64,000 bases of DNA from assembly GCF_026342435.1 (NCBI RefSeq), contig NZ_JAPEMT010000006.1, forward strand, positions 124,001 to 188,000. Reading direction: 5' to 3'. Position 1 is the stretch's first letter; every line of letters starts with the position of its first letter. This DNA is from Streptomyces sp. NBC_00237 (GTDB lineage: Bacteria; Actinomycetota; Actinomycetes; Streptomycetales; Streptomycetaceae). The translations under genes were made by a program, and so were the position numbers. The notes under the pieces were generated by a model that was given only the letters and a program-made list of their open reading frames with translations, had not been told where the DNA came from and did not search any database. Shown piece after piece: positions 56,847 through 64,000 of the stretch.

Positions 56847-57371
56847 ATGGTCCTGCATGTCAGCGCCGACAACTGCACCGACGAGGTCACCACCCTCCTC
56901 GCCTTCCTGGAGGAGCAGCGCAAGGGCATCCGCAACGCCCTGGGCGGCCTCACGGACGAGCAGGCGGCCACCACCCCCAGTGCCAGCGAGCTGTCCCTCT
57001 CCGGGCTCCTCAAGCACGTCACCGAGGTCGAGCAGAACTGGCTCGCCCTGGCGGGCTGCGACATCCCGCCCGTCGAGCGCACCGAGGCCGACTGGAACGA
57101 GAGCTTCCGCCTGATCCCCGAGAAGGGCGAGACGGTCGAGTCCAAGCTCGCGCAGTGGGCCGAGGTCGCCGCCAAGGGAGCCGAGTTCAGCCGCAGCGCG
57201 GACCTGAACTCCACCTTCTCGCTGCCCGAGGCCCCGTGGTTCCCCAAGGAGGACGTCTCGCTGCGCTGGGTCCTGCTGCGCCTGATCACCGAGATGGGCC
57301 GCCACGCGGGCCACGCCGACATCATCCGCGAGTCCCTGGACGGCAAGAACTCGTACGAACTGGGCGAGTGA
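56847..57371 (+). CDS. DinB/DUF664-family protein
   Basis: A 174-residue four-helix-bundle protein. Metal-ligand His are in SGLLKHVTEVEQNWLAL and MGRHAGHADIIRESLDG, spaced as in DinB/YfiT-type thiol-transferase folds (DUF664). Function unknown; relatives use bacillithiol or mycothiol. ATG at 56847 with GAAGGA upstream. It precedes tipA by 119 bp; three copies of a GACGTGTC-like sequence lie in the gap before it (56714-56752). Confidence 0.82.
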   Translation: MVLHVSADNCTDEVTTLLAFLEEQRKGIRNALGGLTDEQAATTPSASELSLSGLLKHVTEVEQNWLALAGCDIPPVERTEADWNESFRLIPEKGETVESKLAQWAEVAAKGAEFSRSADLNSTFSLPEAPWFPKEDVSLRWVLLRLITEMGRHAGHADIIRESLDGKNSYELGE

Positions 57372-57412
57372 CCGGGGAACCTCCGGGCGTCCCGCGGGAT
57401 GCGGTGTCAGGC

Positions 57413-57443
57413 TTGCACCTCACGTGGCGTGAGGGCACAGGCT
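57413..57443 (+). promoter_or_regulatory. tipA-type MerR promoter/operator
   Basis: TTGCAC (57413-57418), a 19-bp spacer and CAGGCT (57438-57443). The spacer holds the inverted repeat CCTCACG/CGTGAGG (57418-57424 and 57428-57434). The over-long spacer with a dyad is the MerR-family design, and it closely matches the thiostrepton-inducible ptipA as I remember it. Confidence 0.85.
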
Positions 57444-57490
57444 GAGGGCGTACCGAGGAAGACACCTCAGAGAGAGGGCGGCGGGCAGGC

Positions 57491-58249
57491 ATGAGTCATC
57501 CCGTGGGGAAGGTCGCCGAAGTCGCCGGAGTGACCGTGCGCACCCTGCACCACTACGACGCGATCGGCCTGCTCTCCCCGAGCGGGCGCAACCACGCGGG
57601 GCACCGCCGCTACAGCGACGGGGACCTCGACCGGTTGCAGCAGATCCTGTTCTACCGGGAGCTCGGCTTCCCTCTCGACCAGGTGGCGTCCCTCCTGGAC
57701 GATCCGGCGACGGATCCGCGGGAGCACCTGCGGCGTCAGCACTCCCTGCTGACCGACCGGATCGAACGACTCCAGGAGATGGCCGCCGCCGTCGAAACCG
57801 CCATGGAGGCACAGAAGATGGGCATCAACCTCACGCCCGAGGAGAAGTTCGAGGTCTTCGGGGACTTCGACCCCGACGCGTACGCGGAGGAGGCCGAGCA
57901 GCGCTGGGGGAACACGGACGCCTGGCGCGAGTCGCAGCGCCGCACGGCGTCGTTCACCAAGGAGGACTGGAAGCGGTTCACCGAGGAGTTCGACGCCATC
58001 CACCGCAGGATGGCCGCTCTGCTCGCGGAAGGGGTCCCGGCGACCGACGACCGGGCCATGGACGTCGCCGAGGAGCACCGCGGATTCATCTCCGGCAGCC
58101 AGTACGAGTGCGGCTACGAGATGCACACGTCCTTGGGCGAGATGTACGTCGCCGACCCCCGCTTCACCGCGACGTACGAGGCCATCCGGCCCGGTCTCGC
58201 CGTCTACATGCGGGACGCGATGCTGGCGAACGCGCTGCGGCACGTCTGA
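57491..58249 (+). CDS. tipA: Thiopeptide-responsive MerR regulator TipAL
   Basis: A 252-residue protein, nearly the length of S. coelicolor TipAL. MerR DNA-binding domain: VGKVAEVAGVTVRTLHHYDA and AGHRRYSDGDLDRLQQILFY (1-75). A coiled coil follows, then the TipAS antibiotic-binding domain from about 110 (MGINLTPEEKFEVFGDFDPD). The Cys that bonds dehydroalanines of thiopeptides is in YECGYEMHTSLGEMY. Activated TipAL untwists its own promoter (57413-57443). The short form TipAS probably starts at the internal ATG 57818. Confidence 0.92.
   Translation: MSHPVGKVAEVAGVTVRTLHHYDAIGLLSPSGRNHAGHRRYSDGDLDRLQQILFYRELGFPLDQVASLLDDPATDPREHLRRQHSLLTDRIERLQEMAAAVETAMEAQKMGINLTPEEKFEVFGDFDPDAYAEEAEQRWGNTDAWRESQRRTASFTKEDWKRFTEEFDAIHRRMAALLAEGVPATDDRAMDVAEEHRGFISGSQYECGYEMHTSLGEMYVADPRFTATYEAIRPGLAVYMRDAMLANALRHV
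57818..58249 (+). CDS. tipA: TipAS, internal translation product of tipA
   Basis: In frame within tipA: ATG at 57818 (Met110) with GGAGG at 57805-57809 as ribosome-binding site. In S. lividans the same internal start gives TipAS, a 144-residue antibiotic-binding protein made in large excess over TipAL. Here it would be 143 residues. It sequesters thiopeptides. Confidence 0.75.
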   Translation: MGINLTPEEKFEVFGDFDPDAYAEEAEQRWGNTDAWRESQRRTASFTKEDWKRFTEEFDAIHRRMAALLAEGVPATDDRAMDVAEEHRGFISGSQYECGYEMHTSLGEMYVADPRFTATYEAIRPGLAVYMRDAMLANALRHV

Positions 58250-58284
58250 GGCGTCTGAGGCGTCGGAGGCGGGACGTACGGGGC

Positions 58285-58320
58285 GCAGGGGGCGGGTCCG
58301 GTGCCGGGCCCGCCCCCTGC
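58285..58320. terminator. Bidirectional terminator between tipA and the YbjQ gene
   Basis: GCAGGGGGCGGG at 58285-58296 is exactly complementary to 58309-58320 (12-bp stem, 12-base loop). It lies between converging genes, 35 bp after tipA and 20 bp before the other gene's stop. Confidence 0.8.
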
Positions 58321-58340
58321 GTACTTCCGTTACTCCTTGC

Positions 58341-58700
58341 TTACTCCTTGCTGATGACGACCGCGGTGCCGTACGCACACACCTCGGTCCCCACGTCGGC
58401 GGCCTCCGTGACGTCGAACCGCATCATGAGGACGGCGTTCGCACCGCGGACCCGCGCCTGTTCGACGAGGCGTTCCATGGCCTGGTTGCGGGTCTCCACG
58501 AGCGTCTTGGTGAGGCCCTTCAGCTCGCCGCCCACCAGCGATTTCAGGCCCGCGCCGATCTGGCTGCCCAGGTGGCGGGACCTGACCGTGAGGCCGAAGA
58601 CCTCGCCGATCACCTGCTGCACCCGGTATCCGGGGACGTCATTCGTCGTCACGACAAGAATGTCCGACTTGTCGCTCTGTCCGCCGCCGAACTCCTCCAT
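58341..58700 (-). CDS. YbjQ/DUF74 (heavy-metal-binding domain) protein
   Basis: A 119-residue protein of the YbjQ family: ILVVTTNDVPGYRVQQVIGE, then VRSRHLGSQIGAGLKSLVGG, ETRNQAMERLVEQARVRGAN and VLMMRFD, ending AYGTAVVI. Forms pentamer-like rings in relatives; the role is unknown despite the name. ATG at 58700 gives a short Gly-rich leader. By memory this is the gene next to tipA in S. coelicolor as well. Confidence 0.87.
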   Translation of the reverse strand: MEEFGGGQSDKSDILVVTTNDVPGYRVQQVIGEVFGLTVRSRHLGSQIGAGLKSLVGGELKGLTKTLVETRNQAMERLVEQARVRGANAVLMMRFDVTEAADVGTEVCAYGTAVVISKE

Positions 58701-58881
58701 GCCCACCGCACCCACCTCTTCCAGCCGACTTGCCTGCGGATCTCTCCGGTTCCTACCGGAGAGCTTTGCGCCGGTCTGAGCAGAGTGCACCCTGGGAGGG
58801 CCGGGGGAACCCGGAAGTACCCGCGTGCGTTGATACTTTTGCCCAGCCCCCGCAGCCAATCCCCCCAGGAGTCCGGAACCC

Positions 58882-59724
58882 GTGAATACGCTTGCGCTCG
58901 GACCGAGCTGGCTGGACCCGGACTATTTGCTCAATACGTTCGGGCCGTGGGGCCTGTTGGCCATCGTCTTCGCCGAGTCGGGGCTGCTGATCGGCTTCTT
59001 CCTGCCCGGCGACTCGCTGCTCTTCACGGCGGGCCTGCTGGTCACCCACGGCTCATTGGACATGCCGTTGTGGCTGCTCTGCACGCTGATCGTGCTGGCG
59101 GCGATCCTCGGTGACCAGGTCGGGTATCTGTTCGGGCGGAAGGTGGGTCCGGCGCTGTTCAGGCGACCGGACTCCAAGATCTTCAAACAGGAGAACGTCC
59201 AGAAGGCGCACGAGTTCTTCGAGAAGCACGGACCGAAGGCGCTGATCCTGGCCCGCTTCGTGCCGATCGTACGGACGTTCACGCCGATCATCGTCGGCGT
59301 CAGCAAGATGAACTACCGCGTGTTCATCACGTACAACATCATCGGTGGTGTGCTGTGGGGTGCCGGTGTGACGCTGCTGGGTGCGGCGCTCGGCAACATT
59401 CCGTTCGTGCACAAGCACATCGAGTTCATCCTGGTCGGCATCGTGCTGCTGTCGGTCGTGCCGATCGTGATCGAGGTGCTGAAGGCGCGCAGCCAGTCCA
59501 AGAAGAACCCTCCGGCTGAGGTCGCTCCCGCTTCTGCTCCCGCTCCTGCTCCCGCTCCTGTTCCTGCTCCTGAGAACGCTCCGTCGGCTCCGGGGTACCC
59601 GAGCGTCCCTCCGGCTCCCGGTGCTCCGTACGGCGCGCCCGAGCAGGACCAGGCCACCCAGATCCTCCGGCCCCAGAACCCCCCGAACAATCCGCCCCAA
59701 CGCGGCCGCCACGCCAAACGCTGA
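58882..59724 (+). CDS. DedA-family membrane protein with Pro/Ala-rich tail
   Basis: A 280-residue protein. The DedA/SNARE-associated core (about 15-205): ESGLLIGFFLPGDSLLFTAG with the conserved Glu and F/LPGD/E, GDQVGYLFGRKVGPALF, EFFEKHGPKALILARFVPIV with R-F-x-P, and GGVLWGAGVTLLGAALG. These proteins are proton-driven lipid (undecaprenyl phosphate or phospholipid) flippases in recent work. The last about 70 residues are Pro/Ala/Gln repeats. GTG start with CAGGAG upstream. Confidence 0.9.
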   Translation: MNTLALGPSWLDPDYLLNTFGPWGLLAIVFAESGLLIGFFLPGDSLLFTAGLLVTHGSLDMPLWLLCTLIVLAAILGDQVGYLFGRKVGPALFRRPDSKIFKQENVQKAHEFFEKHGPKALILARFVPIVRTFTPIIVGVSKMNYRVFITYNIIGGVLWGAGVTLLGAALGNIPFVHKHIEFILVGIVLLSVVPIVIEVLKARSQSKKNPPAEVAPASAPAPAPAPVPAPENAPSAPGYPSVPPAPGAPYGAPEQDQATQILRPQNPPNNPPQRGRHAKR

Positions 59725-60288
59725 CCCCTCCCCCCACCCGCCTCGGTCTCCCCTCCACCTCGCCCCCTCGGGCGGCGGGGCCTTTGCCCAGCCCCCTTGG
59801 ACGGCGGATCCTCCGCCTAGCCCCCTTGGGCGCCGGTGCCTTTGCCTAGCCTCCTTGGGCGGCGGGGCCGCCCCCCGGGGGCGGGACGGGCGGGCAAGGG
59901 GGCGGCCCCCTCGCTCCGGGCCCACCCCGGTGCCGCCCGCTGTTACCTCGCCTCATGGGTGCGCCGCACCCGGGTGCGCCTGCGGCGGGCTGCCCCTCCC
60001 CGCCCCTTCACCTAAAGCGCTCGCCGCGCGGCTGTCCCGCACACGTGCGGGTGCGTGAGGGCTGGGCGCGCAGTTCCCCGCGCCCCTAACGGGGCACGTC
60101 CACGCAAGCCCCAGCGGAGCCGGGAGCGCACGCGCGGCGGAGCCGCACAGTGACACAGCCCCGCGCCCCTAACGGGGCACGTCCGAGCAAGCCCCAGCGG
60201 AGCCGGGAGCGCCCCGCGCGGCGGAGCCGCACAGTGACACATCCCCGCGCCCCTAAAGGGAGCGCTCACGCGACGCAGCCCCGTACCC
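59725..60288. repeat. Dispersed and tandem repeat block before the ThrE-like gene
   Basis: No gene in 564 bases. At 59760-60010 lies an inverted, diverged copy of the 15.65-15.95 kb repeat, including CCCCCTTGGGCGGCGGGGCC units and GGTGCGCCTGCGGCGGGCTG. From 60060 the common Streptomyces element CGCGCAGTTCCCCGCGCCCC starts a tandem array of about 83-84 bp. CCCCGCGCCCCT recurs at 60076, 60159 and 60243, each with AGCGGAGCCGGGAGCGC between. The array ends at the stop codon of the gene on the minus strand. Confidence 0.85.
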
Positions 60289-62337
60289 CTAGAAGCCCCT
60301 CGTCCGCTTCGCCGCCCGCCGCGTCCCCCCCTCCCGCCCAGCCCCGGGCATCCGCAGGAACAGCCGGGAGATCTCCCCGCCCAGATTCACCCCGATCGCG
60401 ATCGCCAGCGCGATGGCAGCCGCCTTGGACAGGGAGGCGAGCCCCGTGTTGACCTCGTTCTGGGCGATGCCCAGCAGTCCGTAGTACGTCGCGGAACCCG
60501 GCAGCAGCGGCCCGATCGCCGCCGTCACGTACGGCAGCGCCGACGCGTACTGGTAGCGCGAGAAGAGCTGTCCGAAGAGGCCGACGAGGCCCGCGGCCAC
60601 CGCCGTCGCCGCGACCGCGGAGATCTTGCCCGTCGTGTTCATCGCGCCGAAGACGACCCACGCGACCCCGCCGTTCAGAGCCACCATGATCACCGTGTTC
60701 CGCTCCTGCTGGAGCAGGATCGCGAAGGCGAAGCACAGGACGATCGAGGCCAGGATCTGGACCACCGGCCGTGGCTGGACGTGCATCGTCGCGTCCGGGT
60801 GGAGGTTGGGGTTCAGGCCCGCCCCCGCGTACAGCACGATCAGCACGCCCAGCACGATCGCGATGAAGAAGTACATGACTTCGAGCAGACGCGCCGACGC
60901 GGTGATGTAGTAGCCGGTCAGGCCGTCCTGCACGCCCGCGACGAGTGCCCGCCCGGGGAGCAGGGCGAAGAGCCCACCGGTGATCACGGCGGACGGCAGG
61001 ATTCCGCTCACCACGTTCTCGGGGACGAAGGCCAGGGCCACCCCCATCGCGGCCGGAGGCATCGCCGCCGCCACGAACTGGTAGAACTCCGGCAGCCCGC
61101 GCCCCGCGCACAGCCACGCCAGCCGGTCGCCCAGGATCGCCCCGAGCGCCGCCGCGATGAAGACGAGCACCCCGCCGCCGACGAGGACGGAAGCGGACCC
61201 CGCGAGCAGCCCGCTCGCGGCGGTCAGCGCCCAGCCCGGGTACGGGTGGCGGTTTCGCCGGATCTCCGCGAGGCGGCGGTACGCCTCCTCCAGCGTGACG
61301 TCGGTGTCCTCGGCGGTGATGTCCGCGATCAGCCGGTAGACGCCCGCCAGCCGGGTGTAGTCGGTGCCGCGACGGCGGACCGTGCGGCTCGCCGTGACCG
61401 GGTCGTCGATCAGGGAGGGCTGGTACGAGATGGAGAGGAGGGTGAAGGTGACGTTCGGCTCGCAGCGGTCGAGCCCGTAGGCCCGGCACACCGCGAACAT
61501 GGCCGCCTCGACGTCCTCGGCGCCCTCGCCGCCCGCGAGCAGCAGCTCGCCGATGCGGAGGGTCAGGTCGAGCACACGGGGGACGGCGGGCCCGGAATCC
61601 TCGTCCTCGCCGTGCCGCTGCACGCTGTCCGGCACGGGGCGGTCGCCGACCGGCATGCGCAGCAGCGTGCGCATCCGGTCCTGCCAAGGGGCCTCCTTGG
61701 TCAGCTTGATCATGGGTATGCCGTGCGCGGGCGTGAACGCGGGCGGAGAATGGCGGGCGCTGTAGGTCTTGGGGGCGTCGAATCCGCTGCCGTTACGTTT
61801 CTGCGCCGCCGTCCTCGGGACGTCGAAGGCGGAACCTTCCGGCACGGGCGGTGCTTCGGGCGTCAGCCCCTGCGGGAGCTGGAACTCCGAGGTCGGCTGG
61901 TCCTCCTCGACCTGCGGAGCGGCCTTCAGGCCCTGTGGGAGCTGGAACTCCGAGGTCACCGACTGGTCCTCGTCCACGGACACCACGGGAATGGCCTGCG
62001 TGGCCCCGATCCCGGCCGTGGCGCTGGACGGGTTGCGGGCGGCCAGAGGAGAGGCCGCCTGGTGAGCTTCGGCGATCTTCGTGGAGCTAACGGTCTTCGT
62101 GGAGCCGTCACTGGTTTTCGTGGCGTCGGTGATCTTCGCGGAGTCGGCGGTCTTCACCCCGGACGGAGGCGGGAAGGCGCTGCGTGCCTCGTCCGACTGC
62201 GGCTTGCGGTCCTCGGCCTCCGCGGTCGCCGCCTCCTCCCGGGGCCCCTTCTCGGGGCCCTTCCGGGGTCGGCCCTTGCCGCCGCCCTGCGCCTCCGCCA
62301 CCACTCGCCTCGCTCCCGCTGCTCCAGGCTCCGACAT
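60289..62337 (-). CDS. ThrE-like threonine/serine exporter family protein
   Basis: A 682-residue protein. The first about 250 residues are a charged, low-complexity cytoplasmic region with a duplicated TSEFQLPQGL. The ThrE domain (DUF1212) follows: RIGELLLAGGEGAEDVEAAM, then GLDRCEPNVTFTLLSISY, five helices, and then the five-helix DUF3815/ThrE_2 part to LGGEISRLFLRMPG. In Corynebacterium ThrE exports threonine and serine. Both halves are fused as in ThrE; the long N-terminus is a Streptomyces feature. Confidence 0.85.
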   Translation of the reverse strand: MSEPGAAGARRVVAEAQGGGKGRPRKGPEKGPREEAATAEAEDRKPQSDEARSAFPPPSGVKTADSAKITDATKTSDGSTKTVSSTKIAEAHQAASPLAARNPSSATAGIGATQAIPVVSVDEDQSVTSEFQLPQGLKAAPQVEEDQPTSEFQLPQGLTPEAPPVPEGSAFDVPRTAAQKRNGSGFDAPKTYSARHSPPAFTPAHGIPMIKLTKEAPWQDRMRTLLRMPVGDRPVPDSVQRHGEDEDSGPAVPRVLDLTLRIGELLLAGGEGAEDVEAAMFAVCRAYGLDRCEPNVTFTLLSISYQPSLIDDPVTASRTVRRRGTDYTRLAGVYRLIADITAEDTDVTLEEAYRRLAEIRRNRHPYPGWALTAASGLLAGSASVLVGGGVLVFIAAALGAILGDRLAWLCAGRGLPEFYQFVAAAMPPAAMGVALAFVPENVVSGILPSAVITGGLFALLPGRALVAGVQDGLTGYYITASARLLEVMYFFIAIVLGVLIVLYAGAGLNPNLHPDATMHVQPRPVVQILASIVLCFAFAILLQQERNTVIMVALNGGVAWVVFGAMNTTGKISAVAATAVAAGLVGLFGQLFSRYQYASALPYVTAAIGPLLPGSATYYGLLGIAQNEVNTGLASLSKAAAIALAIAIGVNLGGEISRLFLRMPGAGREGGTRRAAKRTRGF

Positions 62338-62468
62338 TCCCGCCCGCCCAGTATGTCCACGACTACGGCATTACCGCCGCCCCGCCCGCCCCACCACCGT
62401 CGTACGTTCACAGGGGCCCCTACCCCCACATCCGTACCGCCGCACCCCTCCGGCCCCGTACAAGCAAA

Positions 62469-62506
62469 CGGGCGGCTCCCCACCTCGAAGAGGAGGGAAC
62501 CGCCCG
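62469..62506 (-). terminator. Stem-loop downstream of ppa
   Basis: CGGGCGG (62469-62475) pairs with CCGCCCG (62500-62506); after a one-base mismatch, TCCC pairs with GGGA to extend the stem. It lies 34 bp beyond the ppa stop codon. The rest of 62338-62539 holds no gene. Confidence 0.7.
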
Positions 62507-62539
62507 CCGCACGGGACCTGCTTAACGCATGCGCGCAGT

Positions 62540-63034
62540 TCAGTGCGCGCCGCCCTGCGCCTCAAGGCGCTTGTACGAAGCCTCGATCTCGGCCTCCGCC
62601 TCGGTGCGACCGACCCAGTCGGCGCCCTCGACCGACTTGCCCGGCTCCAGGTCCTTGTAGACCTCGAAGAAGTGCTGGATCTCCAGGCGGTCGAACTCCG
62701 ACACGTGGTGGATGTCGCGCAGGTGCTCCACGCGCGGGTCCGAAGCCGGGACGCACAGCAGCTTGTCGTCGCCGCCGGCCTCGTCCGTCATGCGGAACAT
62801 GCCGATGGCGCGGCACTTGATGACGCAGCCCGGGAACGTGGGCTCGTCCAGGATGACCAGCGCGTCCAGCGGGTCACCGTCCTCGCCGAGGGTGTTCTCG
62901 ACGAAGCCGTAGTCCGCGGGGTAGCTGGTCGAGGTGAAGAGTCGACGGTCCAGGCGGATCCGGCCGGTCTCGTGGTCCACCTCGTACTTGTTCCGCGAAC
63001 CCTTCGGAATCTCGATGGTGACGTCGAACTCCAC
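62540..63034 (-). CDS. ppa: Inorganic pyrophosphatase
   Basis: A 164-residue family I soluble pyrophosphatase that hydrolyses PPi in the cytoplasm. Substrate residues are in IEIPKGSRNKYEVDHETGRI, YPADYGFVENTLGEDGDPLD (metal-binding Asp cluster) and DDKLLCVPASDPR. It is almost identical by memory to S. coelicolor Ppa. GTG at 63034 (MEFDVTIEIP) follows GGAGGAGCCACCC. It diverges from the carboxypeptidase gene. Confidence 0.95.
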   Translation of the reverse strand: MEFDVTIEIPKGSRNKYEVDHETGRIRLDRRLFTSTSYPADYGFVENTLGEDGDPLDALVILDEPTFPGCVIKCRAIGMFRMTDEAGGDDKLLCVPASDPRVEHLRDIHHVSEFDRLEIQHFFEVYKDLEPGKSVEGADWVGRTEAEAEIEASYKRLEAQGGAH

Positions 63035-63214
63035 GGGTGGCTCCTCCATGATCAACACAGTTTCTGGGAAATCTGCGTCCCCCCGGAGGAAACCGACCCC
63101 CGGAGCCCCGGCCGAATGGGTCGGATGTGCCCCGCGGGGTGCCGTGCTCGCGCAAGACGCAGTGATTAAGTGTCCCTCACGCAGACGTGTGATCGCGAAA
63201 GGGGCTGGTCCGCA

Positions 63215-64000
63215 GTGCCCAAGCTCAAGACCTGGCAGCTCACGGCGGGCTCCGCCGTCGCCGGACTGGCACTTGCGGCCGGTGCCGTGGCCGTGGCGGG
63301 ACCCTGGGACTCCGGTCAGCGTAAGGCCGAGCGGGACCTGGCGGTCGCCCGGGACCGTACGGGTGGCGCACATCACGCATCCGGGCGCCGGGACCCGGCC
63401 GAACCGTCCCCCGCGCCGAGCGCCCGCGGCGTCCTCAGCGCACTCGGCGCACCCGCCACGACAGGTGACGGTTCCGAGCACCTCAAAGAGGTGCTCGCGC
63501 CGCTCCTCGACAGTGCCGCCCTCGGGTCCGTGCAGTCCGCCTCCGTCGTGGACGCCGTCACCGGCAAGCAGCTGTACGGGAGTGGGGAGCGCGAGGTGCT
63601 GACGCCCGCCTCCACGGTCAAGATCGCCACGGCGGTCGCGGCCCTGGCGGCGCTGGGCCCCGACCACCGCATCGCCACCACCGTCCTCGCCACCCCCGAC
63701 GGCAGGCGGATCGTCCTCAAGGGCGGCGGCGACCCCACCCTGGAGAAGGACGGACTGCGCACCCTCGCGGCCGACACTGCCCGCTTCCTGCGCGACAAGG
63801 GGGCGGGGCCCGTGGCGCTCGCGTACGACACGAGCCTGTACGCGGGACCCGACATCCACCCCATCGGCAAGGGCAACGAGAACGTCGCCCGGGTCACCTC
63901 CCTGATGGTGAACGAGGGGCGTACGGACGGTTCGCACAGCGGCACGGGGGACCGGACCCCCGACCCGGCGGGGGACGCGGCGCGCACCTTCGCGGCGGAG
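63215..64000 (+). CDS. dacB: D-alanyl-D-alanine carboxypeptidase/endopeptidase (PBP4 type), 3' part cut off
   Basis: The first 262 codons of an S13-family peptidase (PBP4/DacB). The N-terminal signal or anchor is TAGSAVAGLALAAGAVAVAG, then a linker. The active-site motif SxxK is in LTPASTVKIATAVAAL, followed by LKGGGDPTLEKDG. It trims or cuts peptidoglycan peptides outside the membrane. The SxN and KTG motifs lie beyond the window. GTG start at 63215. By memory it is SCO3408, upstream of tilS-hpt-ftsH. Confidence 0.9.
   Translation, partial: MPKLKTWQLTAGSAVAGLALAAGAVAVAGPWDSGQRKAERDLAVARDRTGGAHHASGRRDPAEPSPAPSARGVLSALGAPATTGDGSEHLKEVLAPLLDSAALGSVQSASVVDAVTGKQLYGSGEREVLTPASTVKIATAVAALAALGPDHRIATTVLATPDGRRIVLKGGGDPTLEKDGLRTLAADTARFLRDKGAGPVALAYDTSLYAGPDIHPIGKGNENVARVTSLMVNEGRTDGSHSGTGDRTPDPAGDAARTFAAE

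Overview
The window comes from a Streptomyces chromosome. It is about 72% GC, many genes start with GTG or TTG, and it carries recognisable Streptomyces markers: bldG and its anti-sigma partner, ssd, a TipA-type regulator, a 6C RNA, a K+-independent H+-pyrophosphatase and a DUF397/XRE/ATPase regulatory locus. By memory the left 25 kb follows the order of the S. coelicolor SCO3559-SCO3540 block and the right end follows SCO3434 and SCO3413-SCO3408. The middle (about 25.8-40 kb) is the variable part.

Left core block (1-25.7 kb): the end of a Fic-like protein; a HAD phosphatase; a 6C RNA; then a rightward Flp/Tad operon (ssd, TadA, TadB, TadC, a DUF4244 pilin-like peptide and two TadE/G-like proteins). 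The ssd leader carries DnaA-box-like sites. A MrfA-like DUF1998 helicase runs antisense to the operon end. Then come bldG with its anti-sigma ATPase, hppA, a lipoprotein, a methyltransferase, topA, a fusion of MFS-like, dTMP kinase and coiled-coil domains, holB, and a secreted tripeptidyl-aminopeptidase-type hydrolase.

Accessory region (25.8-40 kb): tRNA-Thr(CGT) is followed by a lower-GC two-gene pair, a PD-(D/E)XK nuclease overlapping a large DPPY DNA methyltransferase, and then by broken GDSL-hydrolase and SDR genes. Next is a leftward four-gene operon: an ALA-synthase homologue, a GNAT acetyltransferase, a Gfo/Idh/MocA oxidoreductase and an MFS exporter, with a LysR gene behind it. This matches the alaremycin (alm) pathway as I remember it. 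The synthase has Ser where bacterial ALA synthases have the glycine-selecting Thr, which fits serine use. Stress and envelope genes follow (GNAT, DsbA-like, Dps, DUF6479, a SigE-family sigma factor with a membrane partner).

Right block (40-64 kb): a stand-alone family A DNA polymerase diverges from a DUF2786 protein. A response regulator/kinase/GerMN-lipoprotein operon diverges from a lipoprotein-adaptor-ABC-permease (MacAB-like) operon. Then come a FUSC transporter, a lipoprotein beside a 7 x 15 bp minisatellite, and a WhiJ-type locus (DUF397, ATPase, XRE) with two inverted copies of a 30-bp operator (29/30 identical). Further right are an aldehyde dehydrogenase lacking its general-base Glu, a DinB-like protein, tipA with its MerR-type promoter, a YbjQ protein, DedA, a ThrE-like exporter, ppa, and the start of a PBP4-type carboxypeptidase. 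GC-rich dispersed repeats fill gaps at 15.6, 19.2 and 60 kb.
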